Below, piece after piece: positions 44,930 to 52,958 of a stretch of DNA of 64,000 nucleotides. This stretch comes from DASSUW01 sp963811895. GTDB lineage: Bacteria; Actinomycetota; Thermoleophilia; Solirubrobacterales; Solirubrobacteraceae. A program made the translations under genes and the position numbers. The notes under the pieces were generated by a model that was not told the origin of the DNA, made no database searches, and saw only the letters and a program-made list of their open reading frames with translations. Location of the stretch: NCBI GenBank assembly GCA_963811895.1, contig CAWETE010000004.1, positions 310,001-374,000 on the forward strand, written 5' to 3'. Position 1 is the first letter of the stretch. Every line of letters begins with the position of its first letter.

Positions 44930-45124
44930 CTAGACGGCCAGTGCGAGGGCGCCGACTTCGGCCAGTGCCTGTTCGGCGGCGTCGGCCCGATCCTCGGCTG
45001 CGCGATAGACCGAGTAGGAGTTCGCTCCCGGCACGCAGCACCAGGCCTCATAGGCCAGGTTGGCCTCCGCGCGAGCTGCGCTCCAGATGGTGAAGAGCTC
45101 GTCGTGGCGCTGTGCGGCGATCAT
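44930..45124 (-). CDS. Small hypothetical protein, paralogue of the previous gene
   Basis: 64 aa: MIAAQRHDELFTIWSAARAE, then AYEAWCCVPGANSYSVYRAAEDR. It aligns with residues ~25-85 of the protein at 44591 (W-S-x-A-R, SY-VYRAA-DRADAA), with a CC pair unique to this copy. This points to a tandem duplication. The ATG at 45124 is the only standard start near the fold; an upstream extension gives unrelated sequence. Confidence 0.55.
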   Translation of the reverse strand: MIAAQRHDELFTIWSAARAEANLAYEAWCCVPGANSYSVYRAAEDRADAAEQALAEVGALALAV

Positions 45125-45155
45125 CGCACGGCGCCAATACCCGAGCCGCGCGCAC

Positions 45156-45293
45156 TCAAACCTGGTCGGTGCCCTTTCCGCGAGCGCGCCGCTCGCGGTA
45201 CCGCCCGATGAGCAGCAGGCCGACCATGATGAAGAGCGGCAGCGCGTAGAGGAGGTCGACCAGCACGTGGCCCGCATGCGCGAAGAGGTTCAT
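45156..45293 (-). CDS. 45-residue single-span membrane protein
   Basis: MNLFAHAGHVLVDLLYALPL starts a His-containing amphipathic segment followed by a membrane helix and a basic tail (RYRERRARGKGTDQV). ATG 45293 overlaps the TGA of the large membrane protein upstream (ATGA), which supports the start and suggests it is a subunit or partner of that protein. Confidence 0.6.
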   Translation of the reverse strand: MNLFAHAGHVLVDLLYALPLFIMVGLLLIGRYRERRARGKGTDQV

Positions 45294-46648
45294 AGGTTGA
45301 GCGCCGCTGACAGGAGCCAGAGTCCCAGCACCGTGAACATCACCATGACGATCAGCATGACGACCTGCGAGCGGGCCGCGGCGCGCGAGCTGCCGTAGAC
45401 CACGAGCGCGCGGTCGTGCGCGAGCACCAGCGCCGCGACGTGCCCCACGACGAGCGCGCCGATCTGGACGTACCAGATCCCCGTCGCCGAGACGACCGAG
45501 TAGTCGATCCCCGAGCCGGCGCCGCCGAAGAGGTCGGAGCCGTCGCCGAGCGGATCGTTGGCCAGCGTCCAGAGCGACTGGCCGCTGTAGGCGAGCAGCG
45601 AGAAGTAGTGCGCGACGAGGTAGGCCGCGCCGATCGGGATGAGCGTGTGGGTGAAGCGGCGCGAGAGCTCGCGGCGCGAGAGCCGGTCGCGCGGCATGCC
45701 CGACACGCCCGCGAACCAGATGGCGCCCACGACGGCCAGCGAGATCGCCAGCCCGACCACGAACGACACCTCGAGCGCCAGCCCGAGCGAGAGCCCGAGG
45801 CTCGCGAAGCCGTCCTGCATCTCTCCGACCAGGTCGTTGAACAGCGGCCCCTCCTTGGCGCCGTCGAACGCCGTCGAGCCGATGACACTGAGGAGCAGGG
45901 CAGTGGTCCCGGCGATCGCCACCAGGCCCGTCGCGCCGACGACCGGAGGCCGCAGGATGAGCCGCCCGTCGCCGCGCCGGCCGAGCGGGGCCAGGCGGGC
46001 GAGCATCCCGAACCAGACGCCGAAGGCGTCGCCGCGGCGGACCCACGGCTCGACGCCGTAGAGGCTCATCCCGAAGAGCTGGATCGCGAGGTAGATCAGC
46101 ATCAGCACGGCCAGCGGCTGCGGGTCGCGGGCGGCCGCCCAGCACAGCTCGCAGATGGCGAACGCGATCAGCCCGGCGACGGCCGGCCAGTGGCCGAGCC
46201 GCTCCGGGTAGGCGAGCGGCTCGGGCATGGCGTCGCGCGCCGCGCGCTTGGCCAGCCATCCCGTCGCGCGGCCGATCGCCCGCCACGGGCTGAGCAGGCG
46301 GAAGACGTCGCCGAACAGCAGCGTGAGGAACGGGACGCCGACCCAGAAGCCGACGTAGACCGCGGTCGGGGCAAGGTTGTCCTGCTGGCTGTCCGTGCCC
46401 GCCAGGCCGGCGTAGACGGTCACCGCGAACACGAGCACGCCGAGCGCGCCCAGCAAGAACTCCACGACGAGCGGGAGGCGGAAGAGCGGCCGCTCGCGCG
46501 GGCGGTCGAGGATCGGGCGCTCCCAGCCGGCCGCCAGCGCGAGGAAGGAGACGACGAGCACGGCCGCCGCCGCCACGGCGAACCAGAAGACCGGGATCGG
46601 CAGGTCGGCGCGGCCGACGATGCCGTGAGCGAGCAGCCACACGGTCAA
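45290..46648 (-). CDS. Multi-pass integral membrane protein (fenitrothion-hydrolase-like family)
   Basis: 452 aa with about ten hydrophobic segments, starting LLAHGIVGRADLPIPVFWF. HG and GRADLP near the N-terminus and FGDVFRLLSPWRAIG are the conserved-looking features. Homologues are sometimes labelled fenitrothion hydrolase, a name I would not take literally. Start is TTG 46648 or GTG 46642; no clear ribosome site. Together with the 45-aa protein it forms a two-gene unit. Confidence 0.6.
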   Translation of the reverse strand: MTVWLLAHGIVGRADLPIPVFWFAVAAAAVLVVSFLALAAGWERPILDRPRERPLFRLPLVVEFLLGALGVLVFAVTVYAGLAGTDSQQDNLAPTAVYVGFWVGVPFLTLLFGDVFRLLSPWRAIGRATGWLAKRAARDAMPEPLAYPERLGHWPAVAGLIAFAICELCWAAARDPQPLAVLMLIYLAIQLFGMSLYGVEPWVRRGDAFGVWFGMLARLAPLGRRGDGRLILRPPVVGATGLVAIAGTTALLLSVIGSTAFDGAKEGPLFNDLVGEMQDGFASLGLSLGLALEVSFVVGLAISLAVVGAIWFAGVSGMPRDRLSRRELSRRFTHTLIPIGAAYLVAHYFSLLAYSGQSLWTLANDPLGDGSDLFGGAGSGIDYSVVSATGIWYVQIGALVVGHVAALVLAHDRALVVYGSSRAAARSQVVMLIVMVMFTVLGLWLLSAALNL

Positions 46649-46664
46649 CGGAGTCTATGAACGA

Positions 46665-46692
46665 CGAAGGCCCCGCCGGAGCGGGGCCTTCG
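46665..46692. terminator. Terminator hairpin after the secreted-protein gene
   Basis: A perfect 12-bp stem CGAAGGCCCCGC / GCGGGGCCTTCG with loop CGGA, 25 nt after the leftward stop at 46717. It separates that gene from the membrane-protein gene. Confidence 0.75.
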
Positions 46693-46716
46693 CATGCAAC
46701 TCAGTTCAGTCGAGAA

Positions 46717-47469
46717 CTACTTGGAGCACTTGGCGTTGGCCGTGTCCGAGAGCGTCTCGGCCTTCGGCGGGACCGGGTTCGGCGCGAACGCGATCTCCGT
46801 CTTGAAGGGCGCCTTGCCCTTCTTGCAGCCGGTGCTGGCGATCAGCATGTTCTTCTTGTGCTTGGCGCCGATCGTGACGTTGAGCTCCTCGAGGCCGTTG
46901 TACTGGCCGATGTAGAACTGGGCCGGCTCGCGCGGGATCGTCACGTCGAGCAGCTGGCCGTACTTGCCGCTGGCCTTCTTGAGCTTGGCCGGGGTGAGGG
47001 CCACGATCTCGATACCGGGCTGCGTCGAGCGGATGTGGAACACCAGCGACGACTTGCCGGTCACGAAGGCGCGCACGTCGAACGGGAGCTGCGGCGGGTT
47101 CGTCGGGTTGACGTTGACGCCGGCGCGGGCGGTCGCGGTGCCGCCGCCGACCTCAGAGCCCTTCGGGCAGGCATCGGGACCCTGCGCGGGGTCCTCGAGG
47201 ACCGAAGTGGAGCACTTCGGGAAGCCCTTGTTGCTGATCTTCAGCGTCTTCGGGATCCAGATCTTGATGCCCTCGGCCGTCTGCGAGACGTCCTTGTTGG
47301 TCGTCACGAAGTGGATCTTCGTGCTCTTGGGCTTCTTCTTGGTGCCGGCCTTCGACGGCTTGAGATCGACCGCGAGCTCGACGCCCGACGGGGCCTGAGC
47401 AGTAGCGGTCACGGCAACGAGGCCGACAGCGATACACGCCGCAAGAGCGGCAATCAGATACTTACGCAA
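46717..47469 (-). CDS. Secreted Lys-rich protein, function unknown
   Basis: 250 aa. Signal peptide with start RKYLIAALAACIAVGLVAV and a cleavage-like AQA, then a Lys/Ser/Thr-rich beta domain (GTKKKPKSTKIHF, KNMLIASTGCKKGK) with two Cys pairs. This looks like a lineage-specific secreted family of Thermoleophilia; no motif gives a function. The start is TTG at 47469, with GGAGGG 8 nt upstream; no ATG or GTG fits the signal peptide. A strong terminator follows. Confidence 0.7.
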   Translation of the reverse strand: MRKYLIAALAACIAVGLVAVTATAQAPSGVELAVDLKPSKAGTKKKPKSTKIHFVTTNKDVSQTAEGIKIWIPKTLKISNKGFPKCSTSVLEDPAQGPDACPKGSEVGGGTATARAGVNVNPTNPPQLPFDVRAFVTGKSSLVFHIRSTQPGIEIVALTPAKLKKASGKYGQLLDVTIPREPAQFYIGQYNGLEELNVTIGAKHKKNMLIASTGCKKGKAPFKTEIAFAPNPVPPKAETLSDTANAKCSK

Positions 47470-47565
47470 AGGGGGACCCTCCGAACGCGGATTGACTACC
47501 GAATCAACCCCGTACCCTCGCGGAAGTTTCGCCCGGCGCGCAATCGCACGTCTGTCCACCGGTTT

Positions 47566-48186
47566 TCAGTGGGCGCAGAGGCGCTCCACGCCGTCGAGCA
47601 GCGTCCAGTTGGCGCGCAGCACGCGCTCGGCCTCCGCGACCAGCGCGTCCTCGTCGGCGCCGTCGAGGCGCTCGGCGATCAGGGCCCGCGCGTCCGCGGC
47701 GTGCTCGACGTCGCGCACGGCGTGGAGGTCGAAGTACGCGGTGCCGGGACCGCTCGCGAAGCCGTAGTGCTCGCGCAGGCCGTCCGCCTTCACGCGCGAG
47801 ATCGCCGGCTGGGCGGACTCGATCGCGTACATCGCCACCAGGTGCCCGAGCAGGTCGCGGCCCTCGCCCGCCCAGGCGTCGGCGCACTCCGCCGTCTCGG
47901 GCTCGGCGCCGGCGGGGCCGTCGGCGCCGGCCGCCGCGGCGAACGCGTCCCAGAGCGAGACGTGGGCGGCCTCCTCGCCGGCGTGGGCGGCCAGCTCGAT
48001 GCGCGCGGAGGCGCGGGCGGTGGAGTCGGCGGCGCGGGCGAGCGCGACGACGGCGTGGCGGTACTGGCCGGCGTACAGCGCGAGCTCGGAGGCCGAGAGC
48101 TCGCCGCGGCTCCAGCGCTGGTAGAAGGGATGGTCGAGCACGTTCCAGCGACTGTGCACGTCGGCGAGGCGCGACCAGAGGTCCAC
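47566..48186 (-). CDS. TenA/CADD-like heme-oxygenase-fold protein
   Basis: 206 aa, all-helical. HPFYQRWSRGELSASELALYAGQY near the start is the TenA/PqqC/CADD pattern, then AAHAGEEAAHVSLWDAF and a later HAVRDVEHAADA supply Glu/His residues that could bind a di-iron site as in CADD-type oxidases. The thiaminase Cys of TenA is not seen, so an iron enzyme is more likely. GTG 48186; TAACAT -10 9 nt upstream makes it leaderless. Confidence 0.75.
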   Translation of the reverse strand: MDLWSRLADVHSRWNVLDHPFYQRWSRGELSASELALYAGQYRHAVVALARAADSTARASARIELAAHAGEEAAHVSLWDAFAAAAGADGPAGAEPETAECADAWAGEGRDLLGHLVAMYAIESAQPAISRVKADGLREHYGFASGPGTAYFDLHAVRDVEHAADARALIAERLDGADEDALVAEAERVLRANWTLLDGVERLCAH

Positions 48187-48193
48187 GCGGCGC

Positions 48194-48200
48194 GATGTTA
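48194..48200. promoter_or_regulatory. Overlapping divergent -10 elements
   Basis: Minus-strand TAACAT (48200-48195) ends 9 nt from the GTG at 48186. Plus-strand GATGTT (48194-48199) overlaps it, offset by one base, and serves the rightward gene. The same one-base offset is seen at 54268-54274. Confidence 0.5.
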
Positions 48201-48211
48201 CCGTGGCATCG

Positions 48212-48988
48212 GTGCGCGCCAAGCCCCACACGATCCCGGCGCCGCCGTTCCCGCGCGAGACGACCTGGATCAACGTCGCGACGCTGCGGATGGACAAGCA
48301 GCGCGGCCGGCCGGTGCTGATCGAGTTCTGGGACTTCTGCCGCATCAACTCGCTGCGCACGCTGCCGTACCTGAAGGCCTGGCACGAGCGCTACTCGGGC
48401 GACGGGCTGCGCGTGATCGGCGTCCATGCCGGCGGCTTCCTGCCCGCCCGCGACGAGGCGAACGTGCGCCGCGCGGTGGAGCGGCTCGAGATCGCCTACC
48501 CGGTGGCGATCGACGCCCGGCTCGAGCTGTGGGACCTGTACGGCAACGTCGGCTGGCCGGCCCGCTACCTGTGGGACCAGGACGGCTCGCTGTACTCGAT
48601 GCACTACGGCGAGGGCGCCTACGACGAGACCGAGCGCGAGATCCAGGCGCTGCTCGGCGTCGAGCGCGACCTGGTGCCGCCGGTCCGTCCCGAGGACGAG
48701 CCGGGAGTGCTGCTGCCCGCGCAGACCGAGGATCAGCCCGGCGCCTACAGCGGGCCGTACGAGGCGGGCGGCGTGTACGCGGTGCTCGAGGGCGAGGGCG
48801 AGGTGGTCGTGGACGGCCGCACGATCGCGGTGACCGAGCCCGGCTGCTACGAGCTCGTCACCCACCCGCACCACACGGAGGCCGTGCTCGACCTGCGGGT
48901 CGGCCCGGGCGTCACGTGCCACGCGACGTGCTTCACGCCAGCGATTCCAGCAGGCGCACCAGCCGCGGCGGCTCCGCGTCCTCGATGA
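48212..48988 (+). CDS. TlpA/DipZ-like thioredoxin-fold protein without CxxC
   Basis: About 258 aa. The N-terminal domain follows TlpA-like redoxins (NVATLRMDKQRGRPVLIEF, RTLPYLKAWHERY, VIGVHAGGF). Where relatives have TCVNCIRT this protein has FCRINSLRT: both active-site Cys are replaced (Arg and Ser) and a single Cys sits one residue earlier. The C-terminal half (GVYAVLEGEGEVVVDGRTI) is a small beta domain. Start GTG 48212, or 48203 in frame; the promoter position favours 48212. The end overlaps the phosphoesterase gene by 56 nt. Confidence 0.75.
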   Translation: MRAKPHTIPAPPFPRETTWINVATLRMDKQRGRPVLIEFWDFCRINSLRTLPYLKAWHERYSGDGLRVIGVHAGGFLPARDEANVRRAVERLEIAYPVAIDARLELWDLYGNVGWPARYLWDQDGSLYSMHYGEGAYDETEREIQALLGVERDLVPPVRPEDEPGVLLPAQTEDQPGAYSGPYEAGGVYAVLEGEGEVVVDGRTIAVTEPGCYELVTHPHHTEAVLDLRVGPGVTCHATCFTPAIPAGAPAAAAPRPR

Positions 48989-50009
48989 GGATCGCGGTGC
49001 CCGGCCAGTAGGGCGACCGGGTCGGGTCGCCGCGCAGGAAGTGCGGCTGGTGGACCCACGAGCCGGTGTTGTGGACGCGGCCGCCCGCGCGCGTCGTCCA
49101 CTCCGCGAGATCGTCGCCCGGCCACGGGCCCGAGCGGTGCGAGTGGCCGCAGATCACGTGCGGCGCGCGCACGTCGAGACGGCCGAGCATCTCGACGATG
49201 CCGCGCAGGTAGCCGCGTCGCAGGCCGGCGCCCGAGAGGTCGCGGTCGACCGGGCCGATGCCGAGGGCGTTGATGATCGCCACCGTGCCCGCGAAGCCGG
49301 CCCGCAGCGCGACGGTGCCCGGCCGCACCCGGCGCCCGCTGCCGCCGAGCGCCTGCCAGGCGCGCGAGGAGGCGCCGGTGCCGGCGCTGACCAGCGCGTT
49401 GTCGGCGCGCTGGGTGAGCGCGTGCATCCAGGCGTACAGCGGGGACAGCACGGCCTCGTAGTCATCGGGCGTCGCTCCCTCGCCGGGCAGCGAGACCGCC
49501 CAGCGGGCCATCGCGCCCGCCGCCAGCCGCTCGAACGTGGGGACGGTGGCGTGCAGGTCGGAGTAGTGGCCGTGGATGGCGTACACGTCGTCGCGCAGCC
49601 AGACGCCGGGGTAGATGACCTCGACGCGCGCCGGCGCGGCGCGCTCGGCGAGCGCGGCGGCCAGCGGGCCGGCCTCGCGCGGCTCGATGCGCTGCTCGAG
49701 GCCGAGGAAGCCGGCCGGCTCGGTCAGCAGGCGGCCGTCGATCCAGCCGGCCACGAGGCCGTGGTCGTGGTTGCCCGCGGCCAGCAGCACCTCGCCGACG
49801 GCACCTCCCACGGCCTCGAAGAGCGGCCCCGCGACCTCGACCGCGTCGCGGTGCGGCCCGTCGCGCAGCTCGAGCCCGTCGCCGAGGATCACGAGCCGGT
49901 CGACGCCGTCCAGCGCCGCCACGAGCCGCTCCCGGATCGCGGGCCGCCGCAGAACGTCGGTGTTCGTACTGGCGCCGATGTGGAGGTCGGAGATGACCAG
50001 GGTCCGCAC
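48933..50009 (-). CDS. Calcineurin-like metallophosphoesterase
   Basis: 358 aa. The metal-binding motifs occur in order: SDLHIGAS, LGDGLEL, GNHDHG, and CGHSHRSG near the C-terminus. Resembles UDP-diacylglucosamine hydrolase-like and other cytoplasmic phosphoesterases with an insert of about 120 residues in the middle. Substrate unknown. GTG 50009. Divergent from the CoA-transferase gene by 23 nt with a shared -10 region. Confidence 0.85.
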   Translation of the reverse strand: MRTLVISDLHIGASTNTDVLRRPAIRERLVAALDGVDRLVILGDGLELRDGPHRDAVEVAGPLFEAVGGAVGEVLLAAGNHDHGLVAGWIDGRLLTEPAGFLGLEQRIEPREAGPLAAALAERAAPARVEVIYPGVWLRDDVYAIHGHYSDLHATVPTFERLAAGAMARWAVSLPGEGATPDDYEAVLSPLYAWMHALTQRADNALVSAGTGASSRAWQALGGSGRRVRPGTVALRAGFAGTVAIINALGIGPVDRDLSGAGLRRGYLRGIVEMLGRLDVRAPHVICGHSHRSGPWPGDDLAEWTTRAGGRVHNTGSWVHQPHFLRGDPTRSPYWPGTAILIEDAEPPRLVRLLESLA

Positions 50010-50032
50010 GGCGCTCTAGTGTGGCGATCCGC

Positions 50033-51157
50033 ATGAGCGGACCGTTGGAAGGCCTGATCGTCGCCGACTTCTCGCGCGTCCTCGCGGGCCCTTACGCGTC
50101 GATGCTGCTCGGCGACCTCGGCGCCGACGTGATCAAGGTCGAGCGGCCGGGCACGGGCGACGACACCCGCGCCTGGGGGCCGCCGTGGCGCGACGGGGTC
50201 AGCACGTACTTCCTCGGGCTCAATCGCAACAAGCGCTCGGTGGTGCTCGACCTCGCCGACCCCTCAGGCCGCGAGCTGGCGCGCACGCTGGCCGAGCGCG
50301 CGGACGTGCTGATCGAGTCGTTCAGGCCCGGGCTGATGGCGTCGTGGGAGCTCGACGGCGACACGATCCGGCGCGTCAACCCGCGCCTCGTCTCCTGCTC
50401 GGTCACCGCGTTCGGGAGCGGCGAGCAGGCGCGCGGCATGCCGGGCTACGACTTCCTGCTCCAGGCCATGGGCGGCCTGATGAGCGTCACCGGCGAGCCG
50501 GACGGGCGCCCGCTGAAGGCCGGCGCGGCCGTCGTCGACCTCATCTGCGGCCTGCTCGCCACGATCGGGATCCAGGCGGCGCTGGCCGAGGGCGGCGGCC
50601 GCCACGTCGAGGTGTCGCTGATGGACTCGGCGCTGGCCTCGCTGCTCAACCAGGGCGCGTCGTGGGTGTCGGGCGGGACGGTGCCGGGGCGCCGCGGCAA
50701 CCGCCACCCGAGCATCGTGCCGTATGAGACCTACGAGGCCGCCGACCGCCCGTTCGCGGTGGCGGTCGGCAACGACCGGCTGTTCGCGCGCCTGTGCGAG
50801 GCGGTCGGGCTGGCCGGGCTGGCGGCTGACGAGCGGTTCGCGAGCAACGAGGCGCGGGTGGCGAACGTCGACGCTCTGAGTGCCGAGCTCGAGGCCGTGT
50901 TCCGGACGGAGTCGGCTGAGCACTGGGTGGAGGTGCTGCGCGCCGCGGGCGTGCCGGTCGGGCCGATCAACCAGGTCGACGAGGCGTTCGCGCTCGCTTC
51001 CGACCTGGGCCTCGAGCCCGTTGACTCGAGCCTCGGCGTGCCGCTGGTGGCGCCGCCGTTGCGGCTCGACGGCTCACGACCGCCGATACGGCGTCCACCA
51101 CCCGAGCTCGACGAGCACGGCGAGGAGATCAGGACCTGGCTGCGAGCTGCTGCCTGA
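50033..51157 (+). CDS. CaiB/BaiF-family (class III) CoA-transferase
   Basis: 374 aa. N-terminal LEGLIVADFSRVLAGPYAS and GADVIKVERPGTGDD are the family signatures; Asp198 in VSLMDSALAS is the candidate nucleophile that forms the aspartyl-CoA thioester. It moves CoA between carboxylic acids. ATG 50033 is preferred over the GTG at 50021, which would overlap the -10. The 3' end overlaps ispH by 29 nt. An acyl-CoA dehydrogenase nearby is in a different transcription unit. Confidence 0.88.
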   Translation: MSGPLEGLIVADFSRVLAGPYASMLLGDLGADVIKVERPGTGDDTRAWGPPWRDGVSTYFLGLNRNKRSVVLDLADPSGRELARTLAERADVLIESFRPGLMASWELDGDTIRRVNPRLVSCSVTAFGSGEQARGMPGYDFLLQAMGGLMSVTGEPDGRPLKAGAAVVDLICGLLATIGIQAALAEGGGRHVEVSLMDSALASLLNQGASWVSGGTVPGRRGNRHPSIVPYETYEAADRPFAVAVGNDRLFARLCEAVGLAGLAADERFASNEARVANVDALSAELEAVFRTESAEHWVEVLRAAGVPVGPINQVDEAFALASDLGLEPVDSSLGVPLVAPPLRLDGSRPPIRRPPPELDEHGEEIRTWLRAAA

Positions 51158-52082
51158 TCACCTTCGGCAGCATGAAGCGCACGTCCTCGCGGAGCACCTC
51201 GAACGTCTCGACCGACTCCACCCCGCGATCGCGGAACCACTCCACCAGCCGGTCCACGAGCTCCTCCGGGGCGCTGGCGCCCGAGGAGATCCCGACCACC
51301 CGCACGCCGGTAAGCCAGTCCTCCTGCACCATCGACTCGTTGTCGATCAGGTGCGACCGCGCGCCGCAGTCGCGCGCGACGTCGACCATGCGCTGCGAGT
51401 TCGACGAGTTGGCGGAGCCGATGACGAGCACGAGATCGCACTGGGCGGCCATCTGCTTGATCGCCGCCTGGCGGTTGGTGGTCGCGTAGCAGATGTCGTC
51501 GGTGCGCGGCCCGGTGATCGCCGGGAACTTCTCGCGCAGCTTGTTGATGATCGAGCGCGTCTCGTCGACCGACAGCGTGGTCTGGGAGATGTAGGCGACC
51601 TTCGAAGGATCGGAGACCTCGAGCGTGTCCACGTCCTCCTCGGTCTGCACGAGCACGATGTGCTCGGGCGCCTCGCCCGTCGTGCCCTCGACCTCCTCGT
51701 GGCCGGCGTGGCCGATCAGCACGATCGTGTAGCCCTCGCCGGCGAACTTGACCGCCTCGCGGTGGACCTTGGTGACCAGCGGGCAGGTCGCGTCGATCGT
51801 CTGCAGGCCGCGGCGCGCCGCGTCCTCGTGCACCGCCGGCGACACGCCGTGGGCCGAGAAGACGGTGATCGCGCCCTCGGGGATCGAGTCGTCGAGCTCG
51901 TCGACGAAGATCGCGCCGCGCTCGCGCAGCGAGGCCACGACGTGCTTGTTGTGGACGATCTCCTTGCGCACGTAGACCGGCGGCCCGTGCAGGTCGAGCG
52001 CGTGCTCGACGGTCTGCACGGCGCGGTCGACGCCGGCGCAGTAGCCGCGCGGGGCGGCGAGCAGGAGCTTCTCGACGGTCAC
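51129..52082 (-). CDS. ispH: 4-hydroxy-3-methylbut-2-enyl diphosphate reductase
   Basis: 317 aa, normal length. It makes IPP and DMAPP in the last step of the MEP isoprenoid pathway. The three [4Fe-4S]-ligand Cys are at GYCAGVDRA (Cys15), DATCPLV and DDICYATTNRQ, and the catalytic Glu is in EVEGTTGE. GTG 52082 overlaps the M28 peptidase TGA (GTGA), so it is translated from the same mRNA. Confidence 0.95.
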   Translation of the reverse strand: MTVEKLLLAAPRGYCAGVDRAVQTVEHALDLHGPPVYVRKEIVHNKHVVASLRERGAIFVDELDDSIPEGAITVFSAHGVSPAVHEDAARRGLQTIDATCPLVTKVHREAVKFAGEGYTIVLIGHAGHEEVEGTTGEAPEHIVLVQTEEDVDTLEVSDPSKVAYISQTTLSVDETRSIINKLREKFPAITGPRTDDICYATTNRQAAIKQMAAQCDLVLVIGSANSSNSQRMVDVARDCGARSHLIDNESMVQEDWLTGVRVVGISSGASAPEELVDRLVEWFRDRGVESVETFEVLREDVRFMLPKVIRQQLAARS

Positions 52083-52930
52083 CGCGAGAAGTCTAGGAGC
52101 ATCTGGACGACGGTCTCGCCCGTGAGGTCGAGCGCGCGGGCCGAGACGGCGCTCATGTCGTCGCACTTCTTGTGCCAGCACTCGAAGGTGAAGTCGATGA
52201 GGTCGATGGCCGGCACCTCGCGCCGGAGGAACGGCGTGTGGTCGTCGAGCACGGCGCCGCTCGTCTCGTCGGGGAAGGCCGACTGGGCGCCGACCTTGCG
52301 CGCCGCGGCGCGCAGCCGGTCCCAGAGCTCGATGCTGGACGAGTCCTCGCGCGGGATCCGCATACCGCCCTTCTCGGCCACGAAGTCGAGCAGGATCATC
52401 GCCTGCGTCCGCTTCGCGAACCGGCGCGCGTAGTACTTGGAGCCGCGCAGGCCGGTCGCGTAGAAGTCCTTCGAGTCGTCGGGGCTCTCCTCGCCGTCGA
52501 AGAGCACGAAGCGCAGCGGCGGCGCGTCCGCCGGCCACTTCTTGAGTGCGCGCGCGATCTCCAGCACCGCCGCGGTCCCGCCCGCGCCGTCGTTGGCGCC
52601 GACGAAACCGGGGAGGTCCTTGGTGTCGTAGTGGGCGGCGACGACGATCGGCTTCCCGCGCCCGGGGAGCGAGCCGATCACGTTCTGGAGTCCGCCCGGC
52701 ACCCGCTGGAGCCGCCCGTTCGGGAGCCGCTCGCGCAGCCACTCGGCGAGCTGCTTCGAGGTCTCCGAGCCCGCCGGCCGCGGCCCGAGCTCGACCTGGT
52801 GGCGCAGGTCCTCGAACGCGCGGTCGCGGTTGAAGCGGTCGGTCTTGAGCGCGGCCGACGCCGTCGGCTCGTCGCCTGAGTCGAAGGCGCCGACCACGGC
52901 GGCCACGACCAGCCCGCCGCCCACGAGCAC
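52079..52930 (-). CDS. M28-family zinc aminopeptidase, membrane-anchored
   Basis: 283 aa from GTG 52930. The metal-binding motifs are complete: AHYDTKD, GANDGAGG, FDGEESPD, LLDFVAEKGG and DDHTPF. A hydrophobic N-terminal stretch anchors it. The frame extends back about 15 codons to a TGA with no usual start codon, but that stretch (TLSIVAAALVLVGGG) looks like part of the anchor, so the start may be misplaced or lost by an indel. It follows the acyl-CoA dehydrogenase gene closely. Confidence 0.85.
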   Translation of the reverse strand: MLVGGGLVVAAVVGAFDSGDEPTASAALKTDRFNRDRAFEDLRHQVELGPRPAGSETSKQLAEWLRERLPNGRLQRVPGGLQNVIGSLPGRGKPIVVAAHYDTKDLPGFVGANDGAGGTAAVLEIARALKKWPADAPPLRFVLFDGEESPDDSKDFYATGLRGSKYYARRFAKRTQAMILLDFVAEKGGMRIPREDSSSIELWDRLRAAARKVGAQSAFPDETSGAVLDDHTPFLRREVPAIDLIDFTFECWHKKCDDMSAVSARALDLTGETVVQMLLDFSR

Positions 52931-52958
52931 GAGCGCGGCGGCGACGATCGAGAGCGTC

